Origin: Archaeoglobaceae archaeon | Lineage (GTDB): Archaea > Halobacteriota > Archaeoglobi > Archaeoglobales > Archaeoglobaceae | NCBI GenBank assembly: GCA_026988525.1 | Contig: JALSLC010000007.1 | Span: 1 to 64,000, forward strand | Direction: 5' to 3' | DNA length: 64,000 nucleotides | Shown: positions 25,731 to 35,063 of the stretch, piece after piece | Layout: each line of letters starts with the position of its first letter | How positions within the stretch are numbered: position 1 is the stretch's first letter | The notes under the pieces: model-generated | Told to the model about the DNA's origin: nothing | Database searches by the model: none | The model's input: only the letters and a program-made list of their open reading frames with translations | Made by a program: the position numbers and the translations under genes

Positions 25731-26620
25731 TAGGGCTCCCTTAAATTTACAGCTTTTTTTATCGCATTAATTAATTCTTTTCCTTCCAATCCTACTACTT
25801 TTATCCCTTCATCTCTCATGAGACATGGTTTTACTTTTCCATCTGATGTAACTCTTATTCTGTTACAGTGCATGCAAAATTCTCTATTGTTGACTGGTTT
25901 TATAAATTCTACAACAACATTTCCTATCTTATACTGTCTACGGAAATGCATACCTCTAAGAATGACAGCTTCTGCTTTGGATGCTATTTCTTTTTCTAAA
26001 TTGGTAATATCTTTGTAGTACTTTTCAAGTCCCGGCAATTTTAAAATTTCTATTACTTGCAGTATAGTTTTTATAGATTCTGAATTCATGTTTGAAATAA
26101 ATTCCATCATTTCTGAAACCTGATCATCATTTAGTCCTTTTAAAATAACCATATTTACTTTTATAGGTGTTAATTTGGCATCACATGCAGTAGCTATTCC
26201 GTCTATGACTTTATTGACATCTCCTCCTCTAGTTATGTATTTATAAACGTCTCTTCTTAAAGAGTCAAGACTAACATTAACTCTGTCAAGCCCAGAATCT
26301 TTTAAGTCCCATGCGAGTTTTGATAAATAAATACCGTTAGTTGTCATCGATATCTCTTTAAAATCAGGCATTGAAGAAATAATGTCACATACATCTCTTC
26401 TTAATAAAGGCTCTCCACCAGTAATTTTGACTTTTTTAATTCCAAGCTCTTTAAATGCTTTTGCAATCTTGGAGATTTCTTCTACACTCATTTCCGTTTT
26501 ATTCTCTTTTTTACTCTCTTTTTGACCTTCTCTATGGCAATAAATACAATTTAAGTTGCATTTCATTGTAATAGCGATTCTTAAATTTGTTATTATTCTT
26601 CCAAATCTATCAATGAGCAT
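25724..26620 (-). CDS. moaA: MoaA, GTP 3',8-cyclase (molybdenum cofactor synthesis)
   Basis: A 298-residue radical SAM enzyme that starts molybdopterin synthesis from GTP. The SAM motif is C21, C25, C28 (KCNLNCIYCHR), the glycine-rich motif is TGGEPLLRRD, and the C-terminal second cluster reads FCMHCNRIRVTSDGKVKPCL. This is the compact archaeal form. It overlaps the mobA gene by 28 bases on the same strand and the UbiD gene by seven bases at its 3' end. The mobA-moaA pair suggests one operon for cofactor assembly. Confidence 0.94.
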   Translation of the reverse strand: MLIDRFGRIITNLRIAITMKCNLNCIYCHREGQKESKKENKTEMSVEEISKIAKAFKELGIKKVKITGGEPLLRRDVCDIISSMPDFKEISMTTNGIYLSKLAWDLKDSGLDRVNVSLDSLRRDVYKYITRGGDVNKVIDGIATACDAKLTPIKVNMVILKGLNDDQVSEMMEFISNMNSESIKTILQVIEILKLPGLEKYYKDITNLEKEIASKAEAVILRGMHFRRQYKIGNVVVEFIKPVNNREFCMHCNRIRVTSDGKVKPCLMRDEGIKVVGLEGKELINAIKKAVNLREPYY

Positions 26621-27270
26621 ATTTTCTCAGCTCTTTTTAAATCATCTAATCTATTGATATTGAAAAAAGAAATTAGCTTACGATCTATGCGTCTAATTCT
26701 CTCGATATTAATGAATTCTACGTCATTCATTCTCTCAACAGCTCTCATTATTTTGAATTCTTTTTTTTGTATAGCCTCTTCGAAGGCATGAATTGAAGTT
26801 CTTGAATAGTATGCAAGTAGCGGTTCTTTTTTACCGTTTTCCCATTCAGGGATTAAAGCGTCACAATTTTTTTTAATTCCTGTTTTATATAAAAATTCTA
26901 CGACTTCTGATTTAACAAAAGGCATGTCTCCTCCAATTATTACTGTACTACCTTCTGTTAAAGCTGTATATATTCCCCCCATTGGACCAATTCCATCTAT
27001 TAAATCAACAAGGATTTTAGCTTTAAATTTTTTTGCTATTTCGTTATATTTTTTAATGTTATCCTGTCTGCATACGATTGAAATTGAAAATTTACTCATC
27101 TCTGCTAATATTCGATCTATTATCCTTTTCCCGCAAATTTTTAGCAGAGGTTTATCAAAAAAACCCATTCTTCTACCTTTTCCCCCCACTAATACTGAAA
27201 CAAGACAGTTCACAATTTTACTTTCGTTATTACTGAATATATATCTTGCTTGGTATGTTTTGTTTACCAT
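26593..27270 (-). CDS. mobA: MobA-like molybdopterin nucleotidyltransferase
   Basis: About 205-225 residues. The nucleotidyltransferase signature is SVLVGGKGRRMGFFDKPLL, followed by IIGGDMPFVKSEVVEFL (metal-binding aspartate) and a C-terminal IDRKLISFFNINRLDDLKRAE, the usual MobA ending. It attaches GMP to molybdopterin. The ATG at 27270 gives an extended N terminus of about 20 residues; a GTG just before the signature is an alternative and would match the normal family length better. It precedes moaA with overlap. Confidence 0.87.
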   Translation of the reverse strand: MVNKTYQARYIFSNNESKIVNCLVSVLVGGKGRRMGFFDKPLLKICGKRIIDRILAEMSKFSISIVCRQDNIKKYNEIAKKFKAKILVDLIDGIGPMGGIYTALTEGSTVIIGGDMPFVKSEVVEFLYKTGIKKNCDALIPEWENGKKEPLLAYYSRTSIHAFEEAIQKKEFKIMRAVERMNDVEFINIERIRRIDRKLISFFNINRLDDLKRAEKICSLIDLEE

Positions 27271-27309
27271 TAGACAGATATTTATTTCCTGAAAAATTTA
27301 ATACAACCT

Positions 27310-28416
27310 ATGGATGAAGTTCTAAAAGAGTTAGAACATTATCTTTCAAAGGATATACCATATTCTCGAGTTCTAAGTTCTATGTGCACAAACCCACACC
27401 CCATAGCTGTTAAAGCACATTGCATGTTCTTAAGAACAAATCTTGGAGATCCCGGTCTTTTTCCGGGTACATTTGAATTAGAGAAGAAAGTTTTGTCTAT
27501 CTTGGGCAACTTCTTTGGATGTGAGAGTGCAGTAGGTTACATTAGCACTGGTGGTACTGAGAGTAACATTCAGGCTATTAGAGCAGCAAGAAACGTTTGG
27601 AAAAAAAGTAATAGGGGTAATATTATTGTACCGGAATCAGCCCATTTTTCTTTTGATAAAATTGGCGATTTACTTGGAATTGAAGTAAGAAAAGCCAAGC
27701 TTGATGAAGAATATAAAGCTGATCTATCAGATGTTGAGAGATTAGTAGATGATGAAACTTTTGCTATAGTGGGTATTGCGGGAACGACTGAGTTGGGGCA
27801 GGTTGATGATATTAAGTCACTATCTAAGATTGCATTGGAAAAAGGAATTTTCTTGCATGTAGATGCTGCTTTTGGTGGATTTGTGTTACCATTTATTGGA
27901 AAGAAAGATTTTGACTTCAGAGTTAAAGGAGTTAGCTCTCTCGCAGTAGATCCTCATAAAATGGGGTTGGCTACAATACCGGCTGGTGTAATAATGTTTA
28001 GAGAGGAGAGCTATTTATCATCGCTATGTGTGGAAACACCGTACTTAACTTCTTCAAGACAGTACACTTTAACTGGTACAAGACCCGGAACAGGCGCAGC
28101 TTCAATATATGCTGTGTTGAAGTACTTGGGTTTTGATGGATTAAAAAAAGTTGTATTGGAGTGTATGAGAATAACAAAGATGCTAAAAGAAGAGGTGGAA
28201 GCAATTGGTCTGGAACCAGTAATAGAACCTGTAACAAATGTCGTTTGCTTTAAATGTAAAGCTTTTAGGCTTAGAGAACTACTACTTAGAGAAGGATGGT
28301 TTGTTTCAGCTATCAATAGACCTGAGGCTATAAGGTGTGTTATAATGCCCCATGTAACTGAGGATATTGCGCTTGATTTTGTTAGTTCTCTTAAGAAAAC
28401 CCTAAGTTTTATTTAA
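27310..28416 (+). CDS. mfnA: MfnA-type L-tyrosine/L-aspartate decarboxylase (PLP)
   Basis: A 368-residue group II PLP decarboxylase. The PLP lysine lies in SLAVDPHKMGLATIPAG and the PLP-anchoring aspartate in LHVDAAFGGFVLPF. GYISTGGTESNIQAIRAAR binds the phosphate. Archaeal MfnA makes tyramine for methanofuran in methanogens and beta-alanine from aspartate in non-methanogens such as Thermococcales. An Archaeoglobus-like organism could use either product because it has methanofuran-type C1 chemistry. It is divergent from mobA with a TATTTATTT promoter. Confidence 0.88.
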   Translation: MDEVLKELEHYLSKDIPYSRVLSSMCTNPHPIAVKAHCMFLRTNLGDPGLFPGTFELEKKVLSILGNFFGCESAVGYISTGGTESNIQAIRAARNVWKKSNRGNIIVPESAHFSFDKIGDLLGIEVRKAKLDEEYKADLSDVERLVDDETFAIVGIAGTTELGQVDDIKSLSKIALEKGIFLHVDAAFGGFVLPFIGKKDFDFRVKGVSSLAVDPHKMGLATIPAGVIMFREESYLSSLCVETPYLTSSRQYTLTGTRPGTGAASIYAVLKYLGFDGLKKVVLECMRITKMLKEEVEAIGLEPVIEPVTNVVCFKCKAFRLRELLLREGWFVSAINRPEAIRCVIMPHVTEDIALDFVSSLKKTLSFI

Positions 28417-28917
28417 TTTCTTCTTTCTAATTAGATAGTAGGGATATAAAATTGGAAAAGCATTTATCTCCATATTAAATTCTGGTACTTTAACTTTAAC
28501 TGGCAAAAATGAGAATAGAAGTAATATCAAGTTATATGGTGGTAGATTTTTTAAAATCATTGCGGGGGTTACACCAACAGTTAAAACAACAATTAAAATT
28601 AAAGTTTTCTTCGCAGCATCAATTTGTGCATTTAAAAGCTCTTTTTCGATTTCAACACCTTCTTTATCCATAATTTTCCCAAAAACAGCTTTTGTTTTAA
28701 ATTGAGCTAATACATCACAAAATTCCGGAGATGGTATTTTAACATACGTATTCCTTCCAATTTGCGCTATAACTATACTTTTCATAAATCCAAGCTTAAA
28801 TTTTATCATCTTTGGTCTGGAATAATTTTTTATTTTATAATCTATTTTCTTCCATTTTAAATATTTTTCTATCTCTTTAGCTACTTTTTTATAATCTGTT
28901 TCGAGAATGTACTTCAC
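28402..28917 (-). CDS. Membrane-associated protein of unknown function
   Basis: A 171-residue protein. The first 100 residues are soluble and basic (YLKWKKIDYKIKNYSRPKMIKFKLGF, IVAQIGRNTYVKI), followed by two closely spaced hydrophobic segments (about 104-124 and 127-140) and a short tail with KVPEFNMEINAFPILYPYYLIRKKK. I see no catalytic motif. It is convergent with mfnA, overlapping by 15 bases. Function unknown. Confidence 0.6.
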   Translation of the reverse strand: MKYILETDYKKVAKEIEKYLKWKKIDYKIKNYSRPKMIKFKLGFMKSIVIAQIGRNTYVKIPSPEFCDVLAQFKTKAVFGKIMDKEGVEIEKELLNAQIDAAKKTLILIVVLTVGVTPAMILKNLPPYNLILLLFSFLPVKVKVPEFNMEINAFPILYPYYLIRKKKLNKT

Positions 28918-28988
28918 AATTTAAGGGCTTTATTAGATTTTATTAACTTTCCGAAAAAAGTAAAATTGTTTAACTATTTACTAATTTT

Positions 28989-29375
28989 ATGCTCGCGAGA
29001 TTGAGAGGTCATCACCTAATATGCTTGCAATTTTATAGGGGAGAAGGATACGACGAAAAATTTGTTAAAAATCTTGAAGCAGTTCTCAGTAGGGTTGAAA
29101 AAGAGGGTGCTTTAATAGTTGAGGGTGCTGATGACATTTGCTCAGCCTGTCCATATCTTGTTGATGGAAAATGTAGGTATTCTGAGGGTTCTGATGAAGA
29201 AATAAAATATCTTGATGTATTAGCCTTAAATTTACTTGATTTATCTCCTGAAAGCATTGTTAAATGGAAAGATGTAAAAAAGAGGATTGAAAATTTGGGA
29301 GTTCTTGAAATCTGGATGAAGGAGGCTTGCAGTAATTGCGATTGGAGAAAAGTTTGTCATATTGAGTATTTGTGA
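28989..29375 (+). CDS. DUF1284 family cysteine-rich protein
   Basis: A 128-residue protein that opens with LARLRGHHLICLQFYRGEGY, the family hallmark. It has two cysteine groups, ICSACPYLVDGKCRY and ACSNCDWRKVC, that could hold an iron-sulfur cluster or zinc. Such proteins are common in anaerobic archaea and bacteria but have no assigned reaction. It is followed seven bases later by the DUF371 gene, so the two are probably co-transcribed. ATG start at 28989. Confidence 0.8.
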   Translation: MLARLRGHHLICLQFYRGEGYDEKFVKNLEAVLSRVEKEGALIVEGADDICSACPYLVDGKCRYSEGSDEEIKYLDVLALNLLDLSPESIVKWKDVKKRIENLGVLEIWMKEACSNCDWRKVCHIEYL

Positions 29376-29381
29376 CCAGCT

Positions 29382-29798
29382 ATGAGGTTTGTAATAAGGG
29401 CTGAGGGACATCCCAATATTAGAGCAACACATAAATCTACACTGGAAATAACTAAAGAAAGTAATCTAACTCCGAAAGGCGATTGTATCGTTGGAATAAA
29501 TGCGGAATTTGGAATTTCGGAAATTCCACAGGAAATAAAGGGGTCTCTCTTATTACAAAAAACAGTAACGATAACGCTTGAACTCCCGGAATATGGATTA
29601 AGGGAGGAGATAGAGGCTTTGGGAGATAAAAGACTGACCTTTACTCATCCTACAGACATAGTAGTTAGAAAAAGTAACTTTGTTTGTGGAAGGACACTTG
29701 CAGTTAGAGCCAATAAAGCGGCAATAAACTTAGATAGAGAATTTATTTCTTTACTTAAAGATAAAGCTGAATTGTTATTTATAATTGAGATTGAGTAA
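29382..29798 (+). CDS. DUF371 family protein
   Basis: A 138-residue archaeal protein with the recognisable opening FVIRAEGHPNIRATHKSTLEITKE and a later TFTHPTDIVVRKSNFVCGRTLAVRANKAA. It is predicted soluble and beta-rich. The family is nearly restricted to archaea and has no assigned role. The conserved histidines and the single cysteine suggest a possible metal or ligand site, which is only a guess. It starts six bases after the DUF1284 stop. Confidence 0.8.
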   Translation: MRFVIRAEGHPNIRATHKSTLEITKESNLTPKGDCIVGINAEFGISEIPQEIKGSLLLQKTVTITLELPEYGLREEIEALGDKRLTFTHPTDIVVRKSNFVCGRTLAVRANKAAINLDREFISLLKDKAELLFIIEIE

Positions 29799-29845
29799 CT
29801 AATTAACAGGAAATTGTTTTCTAACTTTTTATTTATTTGGTAGTC

Positions 29846-30586
29846 ATGAAAGTAAAAATTGGTAAATTTGGATTAGTTAACAATTTCTTACCATATATGT
29901 ATTTGGAAGGTGATTTTGAAATAATTGAGAGTAATCCAAGGGAAATGGCAATTAAACTTATTTCTGGAGAGATAGATTACGCACCAGTTCCTGCATATTT
30001 TTATCTTAAAAATAAAGAAAAATTGAGACATTATTCTTTTTGTATAGCTTCTGATGGTGAAGTTTTGAGTGTTGTAGTTGTCTCTCGAAAAAATAGGATT
30101 GGTGATTGTATTGCAGTAACATCTGAAACGATGACTTCAATCAACTTATTAAAAATAATTTTGAAGGAAAATAATTTAAATGTAAAGTTAATACCTGCAT
30201 CTACAAACAAGGCAGAAGAGCTTTTGAAGTTAGCAGACTCCGCATTACTAATTGGGGATGAAGCTATAAAAGCGAGAATGATTTATAGAGTTGTTATGGA
30301 CTTAGGGGAGGAGTGGAAAGATATAACTGGATATCCAATGGTTTTTGGACTATCTACATCTTTAAACATCAAGGATTTAAGTTTTGTAGATAATGCTTTG
30401 ATAAAAAGTATTGAGGAAAGTATGAAAAAATTTGATGAAGTTGTGGAAGTAGCATCAAATCAGTTTAAATTGCCTCCTGAATTTCTCAGGAAATATTTTA
30501 AAATACTAATATACAGGTTAGGTAAAAAAGAAAGAAAAGGTTTAGAAGAGTTTGAGTCGAGATGCATAGAACTTAATTTGCTTTAG
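29846..30586 (+). CDS. mqnA: MqnA, chorismate dehydratase (futalosine menaquinone pathway)
   Basis: A 246-residue periplasmic-binding-protein-like enzyme that dehydrates chorismate to 3-enolpyruvyl-benzoate, the first step of the futalosine route. The N terminus KIGKFGLVNNFLPYMYLEGDFEII followed by REMAIKLISGEIDYAPVPAYFYLKN fits MqnA. The late segment has the usual helical pattern ending in FRLGKKERKGLEEF. ATG at 29846 replaces an upstream TTG that adds three residues. Only eleven bases separate it from mqnC, so they form one unit. MqnD has a related fold; gene order with mqnC and the N-terminal motif favour MqnA. Confidence 0.82.
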   Translation: MKVKIGKFGLVNNFLPYMYLEGDFEIIESNPREMAIKLISGEIDYAPVPAYFYLKNKEKLRHYSFCIASDGEVLSVVVVSRKNRIGDCIAVTSETMTSINLLKIILKENNLNVKLIPASTNKAEELLKLADSALLIGDEAIKARMIYRVVMDLGEEWKDITGYPMVFGLSTSLNIKDLSFVDNALIKSIEESMKKFDEVVEVASNQFKLPPEFLRKYFKILIYRLGKKERKGLEEFESRCIELNLL

Positions 30587-30597
30587 GAGGTTTTATT

Positions 30598-31668
30598 ATG
30601 AAAAGTTACATAGAAAAGAATCTAAATGGAGTTGATTTAACTTTTGAAGAAGCTATGGAGCTTTTTGAAATGCCACTACCGGTTGTTGGAAAAATAGCTG
30701 ATACAATAAGAAAAAAGAAATGTGGAGATTTAGTAACATTTGTAGCTGACAGAAATATTAATTACACTAACGTTTGTGTATCCAAGTGTAAGTTTTGTGC
30801 GTTTTATGCTAGAAAAAAAGAGGATGAATACGTTCTTAGTTATGATGAGATATTAAAAAAAATTGAGGAGGCTGAAAAATTTGGAGTTACTCAAATTCTT
30901 CTTCAGGGTGGAATAAATCCAAATTTGGGTATTGAATGGTTTGAAAGACTCTTTAGACTTATAAAGTCTAAGCATCCTAAGATACAACTTCATGCACTAT
31001 CTCCTCCAGAAATATATTTTCTTGCAGAAAAAGAAAATTTAAGCATTGAAGAAGTCTTAAAAAGATTGATTAAGGCTGGAATGGATTCTTTACCTGGGGG
31101 TGGTGCTGAAGTTTTAAGTGACAGAGTTAGAAAAATAGTTAGCCCCAACAAAGTAGGAAGTGATGGATGGATTGAGGTTATGAGAGTAGCACATAAGTTG
31201 GGATTGAAGAGTAGTGCTACTATGATGTTTGGACATTTAGATAAAGATGAGGATATATTAGAGCATTTATTTAGGATAAGAGATCTTCAAAAAGAAACTG
31301 GTGGTTTTACAGCTTTTGTTTGTTGGACATTTCAACCAGAAAGAACAGAACTATATAGAAAAGGTTTAGTAAAACATCCTGTTTCTGCAGCTAGATATCT
31401 TAGAGTTTTAGCAATATCAAGAATAGTTTTACATAATTTTAGAAACATTCAAGCTTCATGGCTTACTCAGGATTTTGATATAGCTGCTCTCGCCTTATTT
31501 TTTGGAGCTAATGATTTTGGTGGAACTATGCTTGAAGAGAACGTTGTTAGAGCTACAGGAAAAAAATTTAGACCAGCAAGAATTGATGAAATAGTTAAAG
31601 CAGTTAAAGCAGTTGGTAGGCCAGTTGCACAGAGGAATACCCTTTATCAAATAATTAAAGAATTTTAG
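30598..31668 (+). CDS. mqnC: MqnC, cyclic dehypoxanthinyl futalosine synthase (radical SAM)
   Basis: A 356-residue radical SAM enzyme that closes the carbocycle in futalosine-derived menaquinone synthesis. The SAM motif is C60, C64, C67 (VCVSKCKFCAFYA). Further family stretches are ILLQGGINPNLGIEWFERLF, HALSPPEIYF, SLPGGGAEVLSDRVRKIVSP, and FVCWTFQPERTEL. MqnE and CofH are close relatives, but the SLPGGGAEVLSDRVR region and the mqnA neighbour favour MqnC. It has a GGAGG site seven bases before the ATG. Confidence 0.85.
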   Translation: MKSYIEKNLNGVDLTFEEAMELFEMPLPVVGKIADTIRKKKCGDLVTFVADRNINYTNVCVSKCKFCAFYARKKEDEYVLSYDEILKKIEEAEKFGVTQILLQGGINPNLGIEWFERLFRLIKSKHPKIQLHALSPPEIYFLAEKENLSIEEVLKRLIKAGMDSLPGGGAEVLSDRVRKIVSPNKVGSDGWIEVMRVAHKLGLKSSATMMFGHLDKDEDILEHLFRIRDLQKETGGFTAFVCWTFQPERTELYRKGLVKHPVSAARYLRVLAISRIVLHNFRNIQASWLTQDFDIAALALFFGANDFGGTMLEENVVRATGKKFRPARIDEIVKAVKAVGRPVAQRNTLYQIIKEF

Positions 31669-32424
31669 TTATTCTTTTTTCTTTTTAAAGTACTCTAAAA
31701 TTTCAATGGGTATTGGCAAAACTATGGTTGTATTGTTAACCATTCCTATTTCGCTTAGAGTTTGTAGAACTCTCAACAATGGTGCAACGTGACTCTGCTC
31801 TATTATTTTTGATGCTTTAAGCAACGTTTCAGATGCTTGTAGTTCACCCTCTGCCTTAATTATTTTGGCCCTTTTCTCTCTTTCAGCTTCGGCTTGCATG
31901 GCCATAATCTTTCTCATTTCTTCTGGTATTTCTACGTCTTTTATTTCTACAGCTGAAACTCTTACACCCCATGGATTTGTTTCTTCATCAAGAATTTCTC
32001 TTAATTTTGCGTTTATCCTTTCTCTATTAGATAACAATTCGTCCAAATCTACTTGTCCAATTACGCTCCTCAAAGTAGTTTGTGCGAGTTGAGCGGTGGC
32101 TAATTTATAATTTTCGACCTCTACTACTGCTTTTCCGGGATCTACAACTCTAAAGTAAACGACTGCATTTACACTAACAGGAACATTATCTTTTGTCAGA
32201 GTATCTTGTTTTGGAACATCGTATGTTATCGTTCTAAGGTCTATTTTTGTTAAAGTTTCAATAAAAGGTATCACGAAAAATATACCGGGTCCTCTAACAC
32301 CTACTAATCTACCTAACCTAAATATTACTGCCCTCTCATACTCTTTTACAATTCTTAAACCGGAAAGCAGAAAAATTATTAATATTATTATCGCTAAGAT
32401 CACTAAAACTTCAATTCCAAACAT
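31669..32424 (-). CDS. Slipin/stomatin-like SPFH membrane protein
   Basis: About 251 residues from the ATG at 32424 (MFGIEVLVIL). A single N-terminal span is followed by the SPFH core: KEYERAVIFRLGRLVGVRGPGIFFVIPFI, DVPKQDTLTKDNVPVSVNAVVYFRV and the long helical EAEREKRAKIIKAEGELQASE. Such proteins assemble in rings on the membrane. In archaea they often sit beside an NfeD-type protease, which is not present here. The gene is convergent with mqnC and divergent from the ATP synthase operon. A longer frame upstream adds 24 residues without support. Confidence 0.9.
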   Translation of the reverse strand: MFGIEVLVILAIIILIIFLLSGLRIVKEYERAVIFRLGRLVGVRGPGIFFVIPFIETLTKIDLRTITYDVPKQDTLTKDNVPVSVNAVVYFRVVDPGKAVVEVENYKLATAQLAQTTLRSVIGQVDLDELLSNRERINAKLREILDEETNPWGVRVSAVEIKDVEIPEEMRKIMAMQAEAEREKRAKIIKAEGELQASETLLKASKIIEQSHVAPLLRVLQTLSEIGMVNNTTIVLPIPIEILEYFKKKKE

Positions 32425-32693
32425 AGTATGGTATCCATTTTTTAATGATATATTAATCTTTCGATAAAAATTATTCTTTGTTTTTAATATTGCCAATTTT
32501 TTACTAAATTTTTAAGTATTTTTTAGTAAGACATAATACTTTAATTATCAATAATTATAGAGTAAATATGGACAAAACCATAATCGGGGACGAATTATCT
32601 GAAAAAGATGGAATACAAAAATGACAAACTTTAAATATTTCTGAGATTTTGGCTACTTTAGGAATTATTTAAAAAATGCTAAAGGTGATCACC
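32425..32693 (+). promoter_or_regulatory. Upstream region of the A-ATP synthase operon
   Basis: This gene-free stretch between the slipin and the ATPase genes holds a good TATA box ACTTTAAATATTT at about 32628-32640, with a probable transcript start some 25 bases later. GGTGATC lies just before the ATG of atpH at 32694. An 18-codon frame at 32568-32624 was seen but has no support as a gene. The rest is AT-rich without clear repeats. Confidence 0.45.
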
Positions 32694-33023
32694 ATGGAAA
32701 GGACAGAGATTCTTGAAAGGATTAAAGAAGCAGAGTTAAAAGTTGAACAGGACATTGAAGATGCAAAAAATGAGGCAAAACAGATTATTTTAAAAGCTAA
32801 GGAAGAAGCAAGAAAGATTATCGAAGAGGCTGAAAAAGAGGCTGAAAAAATTAAAGCTGAAATTATGGAGAAAGCTAAAGCTGAGGTGGAACAAGAAAAA
32901 GCAAAAATCAAGGAGCAGTGGTTGCAGCAGATATCTGCAGTTGAGAAAAAAGGTAAGGATAATGCTTGGAATGCAGCCGAATTTCTATATAATGAATTTG
33001 TAGGGATGGTGGAACATGCTTAA
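32694..33023 (+). CDS. atpH: A-type ATP synthase subunit H
   Basis: A 109-residue coiled-coil protein made almost only of charged heptads (EILERIKEAELKVEQDIEDAKNE, ARKIIEEAEKEAEKIKAE). Subunit H pairs with subunit E to form the peripheral stalks that hold the catalytic head against rotation. The ATG at 32694 is chosen because GGTGATC lies just upstream; the longer frame starts 18 bases earlier. It overlaps atpI by eight bases and heads the operon. Confidence 0.87.
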   Translation: MERTEILERIKEAELKVEQDIEDAKNEAKQIILKAKEEARKIIEEAEKEAEKIKAEIMEKAKAEVEQEKAKIKEQWLQQISAVEKKGKDNAWNAAEFLYNEFVGMVEHA

Positions 33024-35058
33024 GCCAGTAAAAATGGTTAAAGTCTCAGTAGTGGGGCCCAAGGAATACTTGGCCACCACGTCTGAGGCTCTACACAGAG
33101 CTTTTGCATTACACATAGAGGACCCGGTCGAGGATGAGTATTTCAAACTTGGAGAACCATTGGAAAAAGCATCGACTACCTCTAAGTATTTAGTTCTACT
33201 CAGAAGCTATATATCTCACCTAAAAATAGATCCAAGCAAGATTTTTCCAAGCAGAAAATATAGGGCAAGTGAAATTGAATCTCAAATACAGCAAAAACTT
33301 GATGAATTCCAGCAAGAAATTGGAACAAGAATTGACAAAATTAAAACCCTTTCTGATAGGCTAAAGTCTATAGATGAAGAGCTAAAAGCCCTTGAACCAT
33401 TGAAAGTTCTGGGCATACCTCCAAAACTTTTGAAAGGTTACAAATACCTTAGGTGCTTTGTTGGTATAGTAAGAGATAATCCAGAGGAAAAAATTAGAGA
33501 AATAACTTCTGATTACGAAATATTCATAAAAGAGTACGAAAAAGAGTATGTTGTCGCCGTTTTTGTTAGGAAAAACGTAGAAGAAAAAGTTTATGCCGTT
33601 TTGCAAGAACTATCCTTCAGAGAAATATCAGTTCCCGATGTTGAAAACATTGAAGACAGAATAAAAGAACTTTTTGATGAAAAAGCTAGAATTCAGGATG
33701 AAATAGAAAAAATTGAAAAAGAGCTTGAAGAAATAAAAGAGAAAGAAGTAGAATTTATGCTTGCTATGGAAGAGTATCTTAGCATAGAACTTGAAAAAGC
33801 TGAATTACCACTTAGAACCTTAGTCTCCAAGTACGCCTTTATGATTGTTGGTTACGTTCCAGCAAAAGAATTTGACAAATTAAAGAAAGAAGTTGAAACA
33901 AGTACTGGTGGCAAAGTTATAGTAGAGCAAGTAGAAGACAAAGAATTCAATCCTCCAACAATGCTTAAGAATCCAGCAGGTGTTAGAAACTTTGAATTGT
34001 TAACAACAACTTTTGGAGTACCAAAATACCATGAGATTGATCCAACGCTTTTCATGTCTATAATGTTCCCGATTTTCTTTGGAATGATGCTTGGTGATGT
34101 TGGTTATGGTTTAGCTGTCCTCGCTTTAGCAGTATTTCTTAAGAGCATCTATAAGACGGAAGGTTGGCAGAGATTACTTAACATACTTATATACTCTGGA
34201 ATTTCAACAGTGATATTTGGGCTGATATATGGTGAGTTCTTTGGAGCAGAAATATTTGGGCCTGAGAGTATATTTGGTCTTAAAAACATAATGCCTCTGT
34301 TTCCGAGAGCTGGTAGTGGGGAAATGGCTGAGATAGCTGCATACGATGTAAAATTCTTGCTTTTGATAACATTGTTCATAGGTTTGGCTGTTATAATATT
34401 TGGATTCGTTCTTGGATTCATCAATGTTTACAAGGAACATGGTTTCAAAGAGGCTCTATTGGAGAAAGGAACATGGATTTTTGGTATGCTTGGACTTGGT
34501 TTTGCCATAGTGGGATTCACATACAACCTTGGTGTTTACCATCAGATAGCATACTACACGTTTCATATGAACGTAAATCCACACTTTGCAAAACAACCAT
34601 CATTACCATTGCCAATAACTCCTGGATGGCAAAATGGAGTTAATATATTCTATATAGTTGCACTCCCCCTCGTAGTAGTATGGCTAATAATGCTTCTAAT
34701 GCATGAAATTCCAAAGATGGGTGGTATAGGTGCTGTAATGGGCTTAGAACTGCTAACTTACTTTGGACAGGTTTTGAGCTTTGCTAGAATTTTGGCTATT
34801 GGTCTATCATCAGTTTACATAGCCTTTGTTGCAAACTTCATGGGCGGACTAATAATGAAGAAAGGCGGTGCACTAATAATAGCTGGAATTCTTGTAATGT
34901 TGATATTCCACGGAATAAACTATTTACTTGGTATCCTCGATCCGGGTCTTCAGTCTCTTCGATTGCACTACGTCGAGTTCTTTACAAAGTTCTTTGAAGG
35001 TGGAGGTAGGATATTCAAGCCGTTTGGTAGGGTGAAAAGGTTTTTGGAGGATGAGTAA
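33016..35058 (+). CDS. atpI: A-type ATP synthase subunit I (a subunit)
   Basis: A 680-residue membrane protein. The first 340 residues are soluble, with long coiled-coil helices that contact the peripheral stalks; the rest contains about eight spans. MFPIFFGMMLGDVGYGLAVL begins the membrane part and the essential arginine lies in LSFARILAIGLSSVYIAFVANF, facing the rotor ring. It forms the ion half-channels. It precedes the first rotor gene by 18 bases. Confidence 0.95.
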   Translation: MLKPVKMVKVSVVGPKEYLATTSEALHRAFALHIEDPVEDEYFKLGEPLEKASTTSKYLVLLRSYISHLKIDPSKIFPSRKYRASEIESQIQQKLDEFQQEIGTRIDKIKTLSDRLKSIDEELKALEPLKVLGIPPKLLKGYKYLRCFVGIVRDNPEEKIREITSDYEIFIKEYEKEYVVAVFVRKNVEEKVYAVLQELSFREISVPDVENIEDRIKELFDEKARIQDEIEKIEKELEEIKEKEVEFMLAMEEYLSIELEKAELPLRTLVSKYAFMIVGYVPAKEFDKLKKEVETSTGGKVIVEQVEDKEFNPPTMLKNPAGVRNFELLTTTFGVPKYHEIDPTLFMSIMFPIFFGMMLGDVGYGLAVLALAVFLKSIYKTEGWQRLLNILIYSGISTVIFGLIYGEFFGAEIFGPESIFGLKNIMPLFPRAGSGEMAEIAAYDVKFLLLITLFIGLAVIIFGFVLGFINVYKEHGFKEALLEKGTWIFGMLGLGFAIVGFTYNLGVYHQIAYYTFHMNVNPHFAKQPSLPLPITPGWQNGVNIFYIVALPLVVVWLIMLLMHEIPKMGGIGAVMGLELLTYFGQVLSFARILAIGLSSVYIAFVANFMGGLIMKKGGALIIAGILVMLIFHGINYLLGILDPGLQSLRLHYVEFFTKFFEGGGRIFKPFGRVKRFLEDE

Positions 35059-35063
35059 TTTAG

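Noticed and set aside
32568-32624. An 18-codon frame upstream of the ATP synthase operon
   Set aside because: It has no ribosome site, lies before the operon's TATA box and is too short to judge. A chance frame is the simplest reading.
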